Assembly (NCBI GenBank): GCA_949152475.1
Contig: OX424566.1
Coordinates: 26,016,423 to 26,080,422, forward strand
Direction: 5' to 3'
Length of the DNA: 64,000 bases
DNA from: Terebella lapidaria
Taxonomy: Eukaryota; Annelida; Polychaeta; Terebellida; Terebellidae
The number at the start of each line of letters is the position of its first letter. The stretch's first letter is position 1. The notes under the pieces were generated by a model. It saw only the letters and a list, made by a program, of their open reading frames with translations, did not search any database and was not told the DNA's origin. Positions 36,310-47,589 of the stretch are shown here, in pieces. A program made the translations under genes and the position numbers.

Positions 36310-39300
36310 TAGTTGATTTGGAACAAATAGTTTTTGTCCCACTATCACTATATATCACAGACGAACGTCATTATCAATCCGCTGCCGGGGTGCAGCCGCA
36401 GGGACCAGCAGGGATTAATCGTATTTCCTTCGGCCGATCAGGCCAAATCCAAACAAGCAGAGCCACCGCGAGTACTTTTGTTTGCTGACGATCTGATATT
36501 CCATCTTTTCTCCAGGTCATATAGCAATCAATATGCCTGTATATTTCATAGAATTAGTGCAAATTGGTTGCACATTTTGCCAAACAAGTTTAACATCACC
36601 ACATGCGATGCCTATTACAACCCATTGTTACGCAAGCCAGTATCTTATATTTCATGAGCTGAAGAATGTCGGCAAGATGCGCTCCACATGGTGGCGAGCA
36701 AGTAGGCGTGTGTATAAGGTTGAATGAAGCATCTAAATATTTGTCCATTCTGTGGTAATTAGTGCCCAGTTTACTGCAAGGAAATGGCAAGGAAATCAAT
36801 CCAACTGATAAACATCATGGTTGTGAAGGTCTATGTTCTCCACGGAACACCGGAATGTGTAGTTCTTGTTGCTGCAATAATAATTTTTCATGTAACCTCA
36901 GTGGTATTCTTTCCGAATCTAATTATAATTTCCACGAATCTCGAAGATCTAATAAATCAAGGAGACTGAACAAACTAAGCTAGATGTCATATCTGAATGA
37001 AAGGATCTTAAACACCAACGGAAAAGAACAACATTACATTCAATTTGATGGAATATGAAATTTAGGGTTTCACTGTTCGAATGAATGGGTTCACCAATGT
37101 CAGTTTTCACTGGTGATATTATAGCGGGTTTTTTCTCATCACAAATAGAACTGATCTGGGCACGAAAATTACGACTTAACTTTGATATCTTCAAATATAA
37201 TAAATGAGCCAGACGTGACTGCCAATTTGAGATAAAATCATCCTATATTCCATCACGGAGGGATTCTGTCAAGTATTTTGGGCACATGAAAATCACAATA
37301 GTAATGAACATTTTGTGGTTGCAGAGGGCGGTTGATGTGATAAAATGCACATTGGGCTGCAGAGAAATTAGCGCAGGTGTGCCACTAGGACCAGTTGAAA
37401 TAGGTCCCGATTCTATCAAACATTTGTCCGTACGAATCTAAGTAATCTGTATTCGGGAGATGTCTGTGTTGACAAACACATGCTTCTGGGTTTTCAAGAG
37501 GCCATCTCTCGAAAAATAAGTTCATTGAGAGGTTCGAGACTGCCTGCATAAAAAATGTCAAACTTTGGGGCAGAAACGGGATCGGAAATATCGAGGAGAT
37601 TTAAGGATATAGTATATTCTTTTCAGCTTTCATCTTAGACTCAAGATTTCCAGTTCATATGAGAAAGGCATTTCAGAGATCATACACACACTATATGCAA
37701 TTAAATGGAAAGGAGGAAGGGGAAGGGGGAGAACGGGAAGAGTGGGAATATTGTAAAGATGGAGAGTCAAAGAGTCCAGCAGTGGCGTCGTCTAGACAGA
37801 CTCTGTGTTATTTACAATGCACGTGATGCAAATTTGTGCTCTCACCAAATTACCACATGCAAAATTCAATAAGCCTCGGCCCTTCACTTGCTGTCAAGCT
37901 GACCGATAACTTTGTGGTGATTTTCCCCAGAAATGGCCCCTGAAGCTATTGACTCCTCGAGAATAGAGGTGGAAAATGGAGCTAACGGCTTTGACTCTGT
38001 ATGCATTAAGATCACAATATAACTGTTCCTAGTTTATGAAATTCACATGCAACTTTTGCTGTACATCCATGCTGAACACTTAGATTTGACGAAATATTTT
38101 TACTGATATCAGAAAAGGATGAGGAATTCCCATTCTGCTGAAAATGAATCAGCGACTCTCAAAGCCTGCGTAGGGTTACCCAGTTTCCATGGTTTCAGTA
38201 TTCATATTGATATGTGTACATTGTCATCGATATCTACATTCACAAATCACATTTTGAGAATTGTAGTTAATTAGTAATTTCACAACCGGAATCAAGTCGG
38301 GAGCATGGACATGTTCTAGTATAGACAGTGTAATGTTTGGAATAACAACTAAGGCACAGCCCATGAACAACACTTGTTTTGTTTATTTATGCCTCGTCTG
38401 CGAAAGAGCATCTCCCGAAGAAACTGGCATAACAACATACCCATTTACCAGACCACATTCTCTTCCAGCTTCATGCAAAAGTCAGAGTAAATCATTCGGA
38501 TTCGTCAACAAAATAAACCAATTAGTTTTCTTGCTGTCATGTTGGGGATTGCTCAAACATGTCCTACACACAAGTGGCATGCAGGTGATGTCAGCTGTGA
38601 AATAAACTGGGGTTGGTTCAGAGGTGTAGAATTTTCTCTCCACCCGTTATTTCGCTGAGGGGATTGTAGCTTGTCTGTATGGGGAGTTGGAGAACCAAAA
38701 CGGGCTCAAACTAACATCTGGTCACTTTTCCCTTGCATATCTAGTGTGATCTCTCGGTCAAATATCATCCTGATTTTCCCCCACGACGTAAGAGTACCCT
38801 CGATGCCCACAGGAAAGTAACAGCTCACACGTCGCTTGTAATGGCTATAATTGTCAATTCGATGTAAAACATTAGCCTTCTCTAGTAACTCATCGGCGGT
38901 ATAGTTCCTAGTTACTCGTAGACTTGCAAGAAGACAATCATATGAATAGAAAAATTGATTCCCAGTCAAATGCCCGCGAGGATTTCACCGCTATAGAGGA
39001 TGAAGCTCCAGGTGTAGGCCAGGGGGAAAAGTAGTCTCTAGAGTAATTGTCGGGGGATATTTAGCTTTGGCTTGCATCTGTCGACGAAATTGTACGTACC
39101 TTCGATTCTCCACTCAAGACCTTAGTCACCCTGTATCCCCTGTGTCATAAGGTAGATATTGTTGACAGCTTTCGGTGACAGCTTGTAGTTACCTTTTGTG
39201 GTATATAGGACTGTCACAAAATTGGTTGTGTAATGTCTCAAAATATAATGTTGGAGTTCGTTTTGCGAGTTGAATTTAAAAAAAAGACACGAATAATGCA

Positions 39301-40620
39301 CAGGACTACAAATTATAAATGTGACTCACTACTTTAAAATTTATCATGCATGTAAAATCACACCTAGGTACCAGTTTTGTACATGCAAATACAAGTCAAA
39401 TGCTCGTCATAGACGCAAACACTTTTCCTCACAGCGTGTTCTCAGTTCAAACAGTTAATAACCAACACCCTGCACGTTAATGATAGTTCTGCATGATACT
39501 ATCAGTCTAACTACAGCGCACATGCACAGACACCACGCTGTAATAATTGCATGTTCGACTTTTTTTATCATTTGTGACGTCTGGGGAAGGAAAATAGACA
39601 GACACCACCCGAAGCAGTATGCCTGCCCATTGTAATGATACCATTAGATTGTTACCCAATCTCAATGCTCGACTAGTCCCAGTTTATAATTATGCTGACA
39701 ACAATAACGAGCTTCCTAACACGTTCACGAAAGATACCATGTGTAGATACTGTGTATGCTTTAGGTATATACAACAAATGTCTTATTGTTGCAAATTACT
39801 AACAAGGTATTACATTTGTATCTCCAGGAGAACATTATATAAATCACATGAAGATCTAGACATTACAAACCACACCAGTCCGGGCCTTGAGTTATCGTCT
39901 TAGTGGGCATAAATGAAAGAATGTACCGTAGCAAAAACAAATGCTGCCTATCGACAACTGACGTTCGAAAGTATGTCAAACACATGTCGCAAGTCGTTGT
40001 AAAATTTATTAATTGTGAAATGGGACAATGCCCATATATTTATGGACATTAAAAATACAATGTCTATATATGTAATGTATGTTTATATCACCAAGTTAGG
40101 CTGTCCATGGCCGTATTCCCACATTGTATGATATCAGAGTTAGTCAGAATGATAACGACGTCACGCCATATATTCATAATAAAATATAATGCTATTTTGT
40201 TATCTAGGACATGACTGCATATCCACGCTACAGGTGGACGTTCTTGACATTATTGTGTGTATCTAGTGAGCTAATAGACATAACCGGAGTCTGACCTATG
40301 TGGTGTGATAACAATTGGGTTTGAAGTGATATTACATGCATGTATGTCCGTAGTGGTATGGTTCGCCTGTGGAAATAAAATGTGTGTGAAAAACTGTCAT
40401 TACTGTGTGTGAAAAAACGCACGTGCAGATTGTGTCGCGGGTGATCGGGAGATCAAAGTCAACCCATGTTCTTTTGAATGATATGTGAAAAGTATCACTT
40501 GTCGAATTGCGCTGTCTGCACGAAGATATACGTTGGGAGATTAGTAGTTTAAATATATTGATTCGGAATTTCGGGAGACATGTGTAAAAGAAATCTAGGT
40601 TAACAACCAGTGTCAATGGT
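36310..40620 (+). repeat. Nearly identical 3' block of the unit (copy B)
   Basis: Partner of 13450-21110 without the TTAA insertion. It preserves the empty TTAA at 36590-36593. The frame at 36334-36657 spans that empty site and is interrupted in copy A by the transposon. It contains 'VLLFADDLIF', discussed and rejected as reverse transcriptase. Confidence 0.85.
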
Positions 40621-40879
40621 ACAAACGTAGTACATGTCTAAAACTTAGAGGTAGACCCATTAAGGTAAGACCAGATGAAAGCACTTGTGGCACTATTCTG
40701 GGGGTAAAGAGAAAGCCTTCAGGAAGTATACAGGTAGATGTATTTCCTCACAATGGCCTTAAGGGTAAAAAATTAAATATGAACAGTGAATTATGTTATG
40801 ACTATGTCATTTTAGAATACTGATTGATAATCGATGATTAAGCCTATTCCACACATTCAATAAATGTCATCGTATACAA

Positions 40880-41550
40880 TATCATTTTTACTAAAGTACT
40901 AATACATGAATTATTTTTTTTGTTTCTCACATACAGAGATATGCTTTGTTGTAGACGAAAACACGAAGTAGAACTATTTTAAATGGTACTATAATTAATT
41001 GTTTACATTGAGCAAATTTTGAACCCCATCCCCCTGTAGTTTTTGTTTGAAGAAACTGAATGTCTCAGCTAATACCATTACGGTAAAATGAGAACCCAAT
41101 ACTTCAAATGATTATTCTTTAACGGAAGAGCAACGGATGCTAGGGTAAAATGAAACTAGTCAAACATCAATCACACAAGTTACTGTTTTGGTTCGGTTTG
41201 ATGACTGTTCAGATACAATGCACAATTAGTGTTTTCTTCCTGTATGAACTGTTGTTTTGATATGTACTGGCAGCATACAATAACGCAGACAATTAACACA
41301 AATGTATAATATCTCAACATGAAAGTATACATGCAACTTGCGTACCCTTTGTGTACTCGCAGCATCTCACTGCAATGTATCGTATCGTATTATCACAGAC
41401 AAATTACGTCCATCAAGGTAATGCGTAGAAGTTCTACATGTTGCAATTCGATATTAGGAATCAAATTGTGAACTATATCAAATACGTCTATGTAGTGTGC
41501 GAAGTGATCAGTTGTACTCCGACCCTCTCCAGTATTACACTGTGGGCAGA
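40880..41550. other. Unassigned spacer after copy B
   Basis: AT-rich, with no match seen to the repeat units. A minus-strand frame at 41393-41677 reads 'CPQCNTGEGRSTTDHF', a CxxC...H pattern faintly like the zinc-finger tail of some non-LTR elements. Nothing else supports that reading. Confidence 0.4.
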
Positions 41551-41701
41551 CAATTGACCTATCGCTAAAGCCCCCAAAAGTTGTCCGAGTTTCACAAAAT
41601 ACGTCAAAATACTTCTCTTTGGCCAATAATAACGTTTTGCAGAATGCGTCGTGAATGGCGTAAAAAGACTCGGACAAATTGGTTCAGCGATAGGTCAATT
41701 G
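41551..41701. repeat. 151-bp hairpin (foldback) element
   Basis: 41551-41590 starts CAATTGACCTATCGCTAAA and carries TTGTCCGAGT. 41668-41701 is its inverted partner (CAATTGACCTATCGCTGAA when reversed), six bases shorter. The loop is about 77 bp. Possible foldback MITE with CAATTG at both ends. It lies just outside the larger palindrome at 41760-46170. Confidence 0.75.
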
Positions 41702-41759
41702 GTTTAATCACATTCACGTTTATATTACTTATATTGAACATTACACGTATTAGTCCAGT

Positions 41760-42690
41760 TGCCAAATGACTATTTTCTTGTGAAGCATGTTTTAGCGTCA
41801 TTATGAACTTTTTTTGTTGATTCATCATTTCTGAGCATCCCTGAGCCAGAAACAGCCGGGTGCCACCTTGGCACCCTTGGGGAATTTTTTTCAGAGCCGA
41901 AAAACAAAATGGCTGCCACCGAACACCGCTGAATTTACTTCTTTGACAATATCTCTGCTTCTAGGCCACTTAGAAGCACAAACTTGGTGACTACTACTAG
42001 GTTTCCATGGCCAAGGAATCCAATTATAATACTGCCAAACTTGTATATATAACAGCTTATCCGTTTTTCGGTTTTTGACGAACCCGATTCCTAAAAAAAA
42101 TCTGGTTCTGTTCATGTGATATGCATTTTCCACTTTAATCAACAATCTTGGTGTTCACTCCTGGGTTAGTGAATCTATAGTACTGACTCAACAAAAGCTG
42201 TATGGTTTTAACTCCTCAACTATTACATGTGACAACATTATGGGTCATTGACAGATCATAATTTGATCAGTCATCATTATCGTCTTCCTGAACAGGTTCT
42301 CCTTTGTATATTCGTTGCAACAATCTGGGCTTAAAATACAGCCACATAACTTTGAAAACCACATCTGTTGTTGAGCAGCGGATTTCCACAAAATTTGTAT
42401 TTGAGCACGATGTACATGCTGAGCAAAAGGCATTTTGTGATGGGGCAATACCTTCAAATTTGCAGGTGATGTGATCTTCGAGTTCGCCATCTTCACCTTC
42501 CGTACAAATGTCGGCGAATGTCCTCCCATAGGGGACTTCAATGGTGTGGCATTCCCAAACAGATATCAAGATACAAAATTGCACAGTACGGCCAGCATAA
42601 TATACCGCTTGGGGTGCTGTGAGGTTTACGTAGTATTTGATAGATACAAACCAACCGAAACCAAATGACAAGATCTTGCCAGACAGTAAA
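41760..42690 (+). repeat. Left arm of a large imperfect palindrome
   Basis: Read in reverse complement, this matches 44060-46170 in blocks: 41760-42060 with 45880-46165 ('gtgccaccttggcacc', 'aaaatggctgccaccg', 'ccaattataatactgcc'), 42065-42260 with 44770-44960 ('gacccataatgttg' against 'gactcataatgttg') and 42270-42660 with 44070-44745. The left arm lacks the 0.86-kb insertion found in the right arm. It contains the Cys-rich frame at 42267-42671. Confidence 0.85.
42267..42671 (-). CDS. Unrecognised 134-codon Cys-rich ORF in the palindrome's left arm
   Basis: The frame has eight cysteines, including a CxxCxxC cluster near residues 83-89 ('FCSACTSC'). It has an acidic stretch at about residues 57-65 and an acidic C-terminal tail ('EPVQEDDNDD'). 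No domain was recognised. The homologous right-arm sequence (44080-44750, plus strand) is recognisable ('gaaggtattgcccc', 'gaacctgttcagga') but broken by frameshifts, stops and a 33-bp tandem duplication, so at most one copy is intact. It could be an exon, a transposon-encoded protein or a surviving chance frame. Upstream lies the reverse transcriptase remnant at 42700-44045, which is unrelated in sequence. Confidence 0.3.
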   Translation of the reverse strand: MSFGFGWFVSIKYYVNLTAPQAVYYAGRTVQFCILISVWECHTIEVPYGRTFADICTEGEDGELEDHITCKFEGIAPSQNAFCSACTSCSNTNFVEIRCSTTDVVFKVMWLYFKPRLLQRIYKGEPVQEDDNDD

Positions 42691-42699
42691 AAAACATCA

Positions 42700-44045
42700 G
42701 CTCAGTCCACACACGATACTATTTCTGCAAAAAGTGGTTCACAAATTAACGTACAACAGAGCTCGATTGAAGCCGTTCATCTACTTCAGTGGAATAGCCA
42801 CCAGTCACATCTTGAAGACGTCCAGGAGGGTGAGGTAATCACACTGTGGGGAAGGCCATTTCAATCAAGTGTTGTGTCGGAATAAATGACTGGTACATGT
42901 TGACAGTTGTTCGATATTGTGCGAACTGCTGATCGTTTGGTCGCCTGGTCCTTGTCTGAGACAGCTCAGAGGGATGATGGTCAATCCATTGGCCATCTTA
43001 TAGAAACAGGTCAGCGTCATTCTCCTTCTCCACTCCATGAGCGATATCCATCCGAGGTCATTAGGAACAGCTGTAATGCTGTCTGAAGTACTAGTGTCAT
43101 AGGGTTCGTTTGCTACAAATCTGGCCGCATATCAATGCACCTTTCCAAACTGGTTTTATAGCTTGGCCTGATGTGGGTACCAGACCACACAGCAATATTA
43201 AATGAGGTCAAATGAGAGCTAAATATTCATTTGGCTTGGATGACTTGTCACATCGAATAAGGTTTCTACAAAGGAAGCATAGTGCCCGAGTTGCCGTCGT
43301 TGACAACAAAGTATGGGTTATCATCCTGTCCTGTCCTGCCACCTATGGAATATTCACACATGTAGGTAGCAATAGGTTTTGTGGCCAATGAAATTCTTAC
43401 AAAGTAACAGTTTTCAGTATTGAAATCCATTTGGCTTTTGTGAATCCAGGCTATCAGTCTGTCACTGTCATAATGAAGGAGAATGTGATCCTCAGTCGAC
43501 GAGATTTCATGAAAGATCAAACAAATATCCGCACACATCCTGGTGGATGATGTTAAATTCATCATGATGTCATCGACGAAGAACATAAACAGCAGGAGCC
43601 CCAAAACGAACCCCTTGGCACTCCCGAAAGTACTAGACATTCAGAGGCCAGATTTCCATTGACGTGGACGTTTTGGGTTCTCTGATCCTCAAATGAACCA
43701 GTCCATAGAAGATGTTTGTCTCTGATTCCATAATAGTCCAGTTCTGCTTTTTGGTCTGGACCCGATCAAGGGTCTTGCTGAAGTCTGATATGGCCGTATG
43801 TATTTGTTTGCACCTGTTTGAGGAAGTCAGGTCGTGAATCGCAATGATGAGTTGGGACTCGTATGCTGGTCATTAGCTCCGAATCTGTATTGGCAGTCAA
43901 CTAGGATATTGTGTTCGTCAAATTTTCCATCATGTTGCTCACCAGAATATGTTCCATCATTTTGCAAATCATGCAAGTAAGTGAGACAGCTCGGTAGTGC
44001 CGCTATTCCTCTATAACATCCACACTGGGACCACATTAGCTTTCC
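42700..44045 (-). pseudogene. Decayed non-LTR retrotransposon reverse transcriptase
   Basis: In minus-strand order I see an 'SLTCMICKMMEHIL' finger motif (about 43960-44005). Next comes 'SDFSKTLDRV', the DFSKAFDxV motif that holds the first catalytic Asp (about 43761-43793), then 'SGVPRGS' (about 43620) and 'VLGLLLFMFFVDDI' (about 43570-43607). 'MCADICLIF' stands at the place of the FADD active site with the second Asp lost (about 43524-43541). After this comes a thumb-like 'WRRRMTLTCFYKMANGL' (about 43020). These lie in different frames with stops, so the gene is dead. The order fits the Jockey/CR1 group. The 5' endonuclease part is absent. It fills the spacer between the two palindrome arms. 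Confidence 0.85.
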
Positions 44046-44397
44046 CCACAGCGTTCGTCAAACTGCTCCAACACACCGAAGCATAGCAAAATATATGCCA
44101 GGTGTATATGTCTCAATGGGGGAGGGGTGTGTGACACTGTGTACTACAGTATCTGTTTGGCATTGGAAAGGCCACAGCATTGAAGACCCCGAAGAGGGGA
44201 AATCACCTAATCTCACTTGGTCAACCAGAAGCAGAAGAAACAAGCCTGATGCCAGAAACGACTGCCTCTTATGGTGCCTATCATGGTTTCAAACTGAGAG
44301 ATGATATATTTGTTCACCACCATTCTGTGAGGAATGTGAAGATTACAATCTCAAAGAACACATTAGCCTCGAAACTGAAGGTATTGCCCCTATCACA

Positions 44398-44463
44398 AGA
44401 TGACTTTGTTCAGTATCTTCATCGTACTCGAGATGACTTTGTTCAGTATCTTCATCGTACTCA
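44398..44463 (+). repeat. Two tandem 33-bp repeats
   Basis: 'agatgactttgttcag' to 'catcgtactc' occurs twice in a row with a single final-base difference. It lies inside the broken right-arm copy of the Cys-rich frame. The left arm has only one equivalent. Confidence 0.9.
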
Positions 44464-44968
44464 ATATTACAAGTTCTTATGTATTAAAATCCACTGCTCA
44501 ATCAGACCCTCCACACTTTCACCCGACCCAATATGGTCGGAATACAGATGAAGAAGGCACAATATGCACCCAACCCCACTTCCAACAGGTCGAATGTGGA
44601 TGCTCCACCAGCCGGCAATGTTCCACTAGAAGATGTGGCTGTGTAGTTCCACAGATGTCTGACTTGTTCATATTTCTGTGCCTGTTATTCTGGACTAGAT
44701 TGTTGCAATGAACATACCAAGGAAGAACCTGTTCAGGAATGATGATGATGTCAATTCGAAGAATTACGAAGAATTGCCAATGACTCATAATGTTGCCACA
44801 TGTAACACCTAATTTAACGGTGAAAACATATTGTCACATATAATTATATATTGTCATTGATTTATTGAGCCTGAATACATAGTATTGGATAACAATAAAT
44901 GTTGTACTGAGTGGCAAATGCATGAGCATTTAATCACTTGACCAAAACCAGATTTTTGACATTAGAGC

Positions 44969-44989
44969 GTTGGGGGCGAAGCCCCCAAC
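44969..44989. repeat. Perfect GC-rich hairpin
   Basis: Nine-base stem GTTGGGGGC / GCCCCCAAC with loop GAA, in strongly AT-rich surroundings and immediately inside the inverted terminus at 44958-44968. Possibly a terminator-like or structural element of the insertion. Confidence 0.85.
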
Positions 44990-45751
44990 CCTCTACATGT
45001 CTATGTGCTGACTTTCTTATGGAGGTTTCATGCCAACCTATCGACGCCCGTTTTGGCATGTTAACGTTTAGACACCTACTTCAAATGAGGATTTTCTTCG
45101 TCCTTGACATGAAATCTCTCGGATTGATGGCACACTTTGAATATACCACAGATATATAATATATCAATCGCTGTGTTTGGTTTGAGAAAATTACGCAAAA
45201 TTCTCCAGTTGTCCAAAAACGTTCAAAATGGCGGAGCTGATGGAAATTGACGTTCCCAGAATGCAAAGCAAATTCTACCGTAATGACGCGTATTTTGGAA
45301 CACATATTTTGCTGTGCAACAATTCGTGCATGCATACATGTAAGATAGCTTACATGTGGTCTTCTTTCGCGTCATAAAGTAAACACAATGATTCGTCTGC
45401 GATGCCACGGTGATACTCAATGTAATTTGACGTATTTTATCACATGATGACGTGTTTTATGCTCGGTTGAGAAGCCTTTTTATATTAAACTGGTTTTCCA
45501 ATTTGCCCATTGGGCAGGTGTTATGCTATATCAGGATATCAGATGCAGATATTCCTCATAGTTTGCAAAAATTTTTAGGATATTTTAGTGACGTTCAATA
45601 ACATTTTAGCAGGCATATCTGTTTCATTCAGTTCAAAATAAATGTTTACCTATTAGGAATATGAATAGAAGAAGTAGTTTCTCATCATAATATACGGGAA
45701 TGAATTGGAATCATGTGGGGATAGTGTGGGAAAAGCAATTTTCTTCTATTT

Positions 45752-45765
45752 GGGGGGGGGGGGGG
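45752..45765 (+). repeat. 14-base G homopolymer
   Basis: G14 within the inserted segment of the right arm. The length is likely to be error-prone in assembly and variable between individuals. Confidence 0.95.
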
Positions 45766-46289
45766 AGTAGCCTACATTCAGCTGTCGTGGTACTGATGAT
45801 GTGCTCGAGCTCTAATGTCGTCTCCCGCAGTTGCTGCATTTTCTTGTTCAAATATCTGGGTGGTTAATCTCGAAAATCTGATGAGCTGTTATATATTCAA
45901 GTTTGGCAGTATTATAATTGGATTCCTTGACCATGAAAACCTAGTAATAGACACCAAGTTTGTGCTTCTAAGTGGTCTAGAAGCCGAGATATTGTCAAAA
46001 AAGTAAATTTAGCGGTATTCGGTGGCAGCCATTTTGTTTTTCGGCTCTGAAAAAAATTCCCCAAGGGTGCCAAGGTGGCACCCGGCTGATTCTGACTCAG
46101 GAATGCTCAGAGATGATGAATCAGCAAAAAAAGTTCATAATGACGCCAAAACATGCTTTTCTGCAGTTCTGCTGGACTATATAGCAAATGTCTAATGATT
46201 TCTAATTATACTGGGTGACCACATGACCAGGACTGTCTGTAATAGATATTCAGCAAGCAAATATATAATAAGTGCTTGATTATAGGCAT

Positions 46290-47060
46290 ATATGGAAATG
46301 TCATTGAGATGCACTAGAGTGATGACCGACGACAACAAATTAGGTATCAACCTTTTTCCAAGGATCTTCTTTTATAGACGATCCTTGCTTTTACCATCAA
46401 CACGACGGGATTACGATGATGCCGATAACCTGCCGTAAAATACGAGAGAAGGCATACGTACCTATTACCACTAACTAACCCGGCAAGCTTCCCATTTTGC
46501 AACAACTCTCGAGTGAAAAAAAGACCAAACTTTCTGCGTTGTTGTTGGGAATGAGTCGTAAAATTCTATATTGATTCCATACAATAGTGACCTATACTGT
46601 GATCCATGACATGTGGATCTAGAGTTCGTTTTTGACGGCAGAATACTTTCTTCCAGACCCATTCTCTCCATACCTGTATATTGATCCACACAGACTAATG
46701 CAGGTCAATAGGTAATCTGAAACTCGGCATTTGGTGTCCGACTTCGAACAAGCTTTACATTACATGAGATATACAAGAAGCAAGTTGAGAGCTCACTACT
46801 TGGGACATATACTTGTTTGGTTCCCCTCCGTATTTTTACCCATTATATTTTTGCAGCAGCATATATTTCGTTCGTAAGCACAGAAATGAATCTAAACGTG
46901 TGGTCAAAGGTTGGTAGATCATACCCACCAGGAGTATCATTAACTAAAATCAGTGCTTGATTGTATGCAGATGATGAATGAAGCACTGCATGCTGGGAAT
47001 TGCATGGCCCTTAAGAGGTCATCCGAGCTGTCATTACCCTCGTACTTGTCAGCTTTTTAG
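46290..47060 (+). repeat. Copy C, part 1: diverged copy of unit positions about 350-1200
   Basis: 'ccatacctgtatattgatccacacag' parallels 'cgccagatattgatctccacacagg' of A (520-550) and B. 'acaagaagcaagttgagagct' parallels 'gaagcaatttgagagcttc', and 'gcatgctgggaa' parallels 1182-1195. Divergence is clearly greater than between A and B. Confidence 0.65.
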
Positions 47061-47589
47061 GCTATCACATTGTATTGGAATGAAACATGCACACTGTTTT
47101 ATTTTTTGTCAAACAAGCATCTTCGCTTCCGAATATGCGATGACTTGCGATGAAGATCTATTCCTATCACAACTATGAATAATGTTCATTCTATTGTTAT
47201 GTAGTGTACTTTACTGCACATTGCATAATGTCACACGTTCTAGCACATGCAACTTGGTGCATGGACACAATCAACACCCATTTTATTTTTAACAGTCGAC
47301 GCACAGTCTGGAAGCCCACCTTTCAGCAGGATTTTTTGCTTGAATTCAGTTATGTTTCAGTAATTTCAGCTGGCTGCACTAAAGGTTTCGTTAGCATCAA
47401 TATTGTTGGTAACAGTCTTATGTGATTTAAATTATAACCACAACACGAACACCAACTGACGATAACCCCAATATGAGTGTAAGTCGGTTCTGTGACGCCT
47501 GTACACCTATAGGGTGGCGTGCAGGTGAATCCAGCCCCAAAAACTTTCAAAGCCAATGTCTGGTTTGGAGCGAGTGCGAATCCAAAGCA
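47061..47589. other. Unassigned stretch within copy C
   Basis: Short frames only. It separates the two parts of copy C that are about 7 kb apart in A, so it probably spans a deletion join or replacement sequence. No terminal signals were recognised. Confidence 0.4.

Larger units (their letters stand above)
22862..40880 (+). repeat. Copy B of the segmental repeat unit
   Basis: Head-to-tail copy of 1-21370. Compared with A, it gains a TA-flanked element (23254-24533) and a 485-bp block (30108-30592). It lacks about 700 bp (A 5330-6035), about 850 bp (A 9241-10092) and the 3.3-kb TTAA element. It also has two indels near 34549-34716 and 34773-35009. No intact gene was recognised. Its right half, from about 36310, is nearly identical to A. 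Confidence 0.9.
44958..45819. mobile_element. 862-bp insertion with 11-bp perfect inverted ends, in the right palindrome arm
   Basis: GACATTAGAGC at 44958-44968 is exactly inverted at 45809-45819 (GCTCTAATGTC). The left palindrome arm lacks the segment. A 21-base hairpin with a nine-base stem (GTTGGGGGC, loop GAA) directly abuts the left end at 44969-44989. The interior has a 14-G run at 45752-45765 and only short frames. It is MITE-like, but no target duplication was identified, and the right junction has about 30 extra bases before homology resumes. Confidence 0.6.
44060..46170 (-). repeat. Right arm of the large palindrome
   Basis: Inverted partner of 41760-42690, longer because of a separate insertion at 44958-45819. 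Its version of the Cys-rich frame is broken. Both outer ends carry 'aagcatgtttt' near 'gcgtcattatgaac' and a nearby 'tagtccag', so homology extends to about 41752 and 46176. No clean target duplication was identified. Confidence 0.8.

Noticed and set aside
36334..36657. Frame with 'VLLFADDLIF', resembling a reverse transcriptase active site
   Set aside because: No DFSKAFD, QGSVLGP or YLG-type motifs are in any nearby frame, and the surrounding peptide does not match the RT fold. A single FADD string is likely chance.
41393..41677. 'CPQCNTGEG...TTDHF' as a retroelement zinc-finger tail
   Set aside because: Only one motif is present, with no neighbouring RT sequence in phase, and it overlaps the 41551-41701 hairpin.
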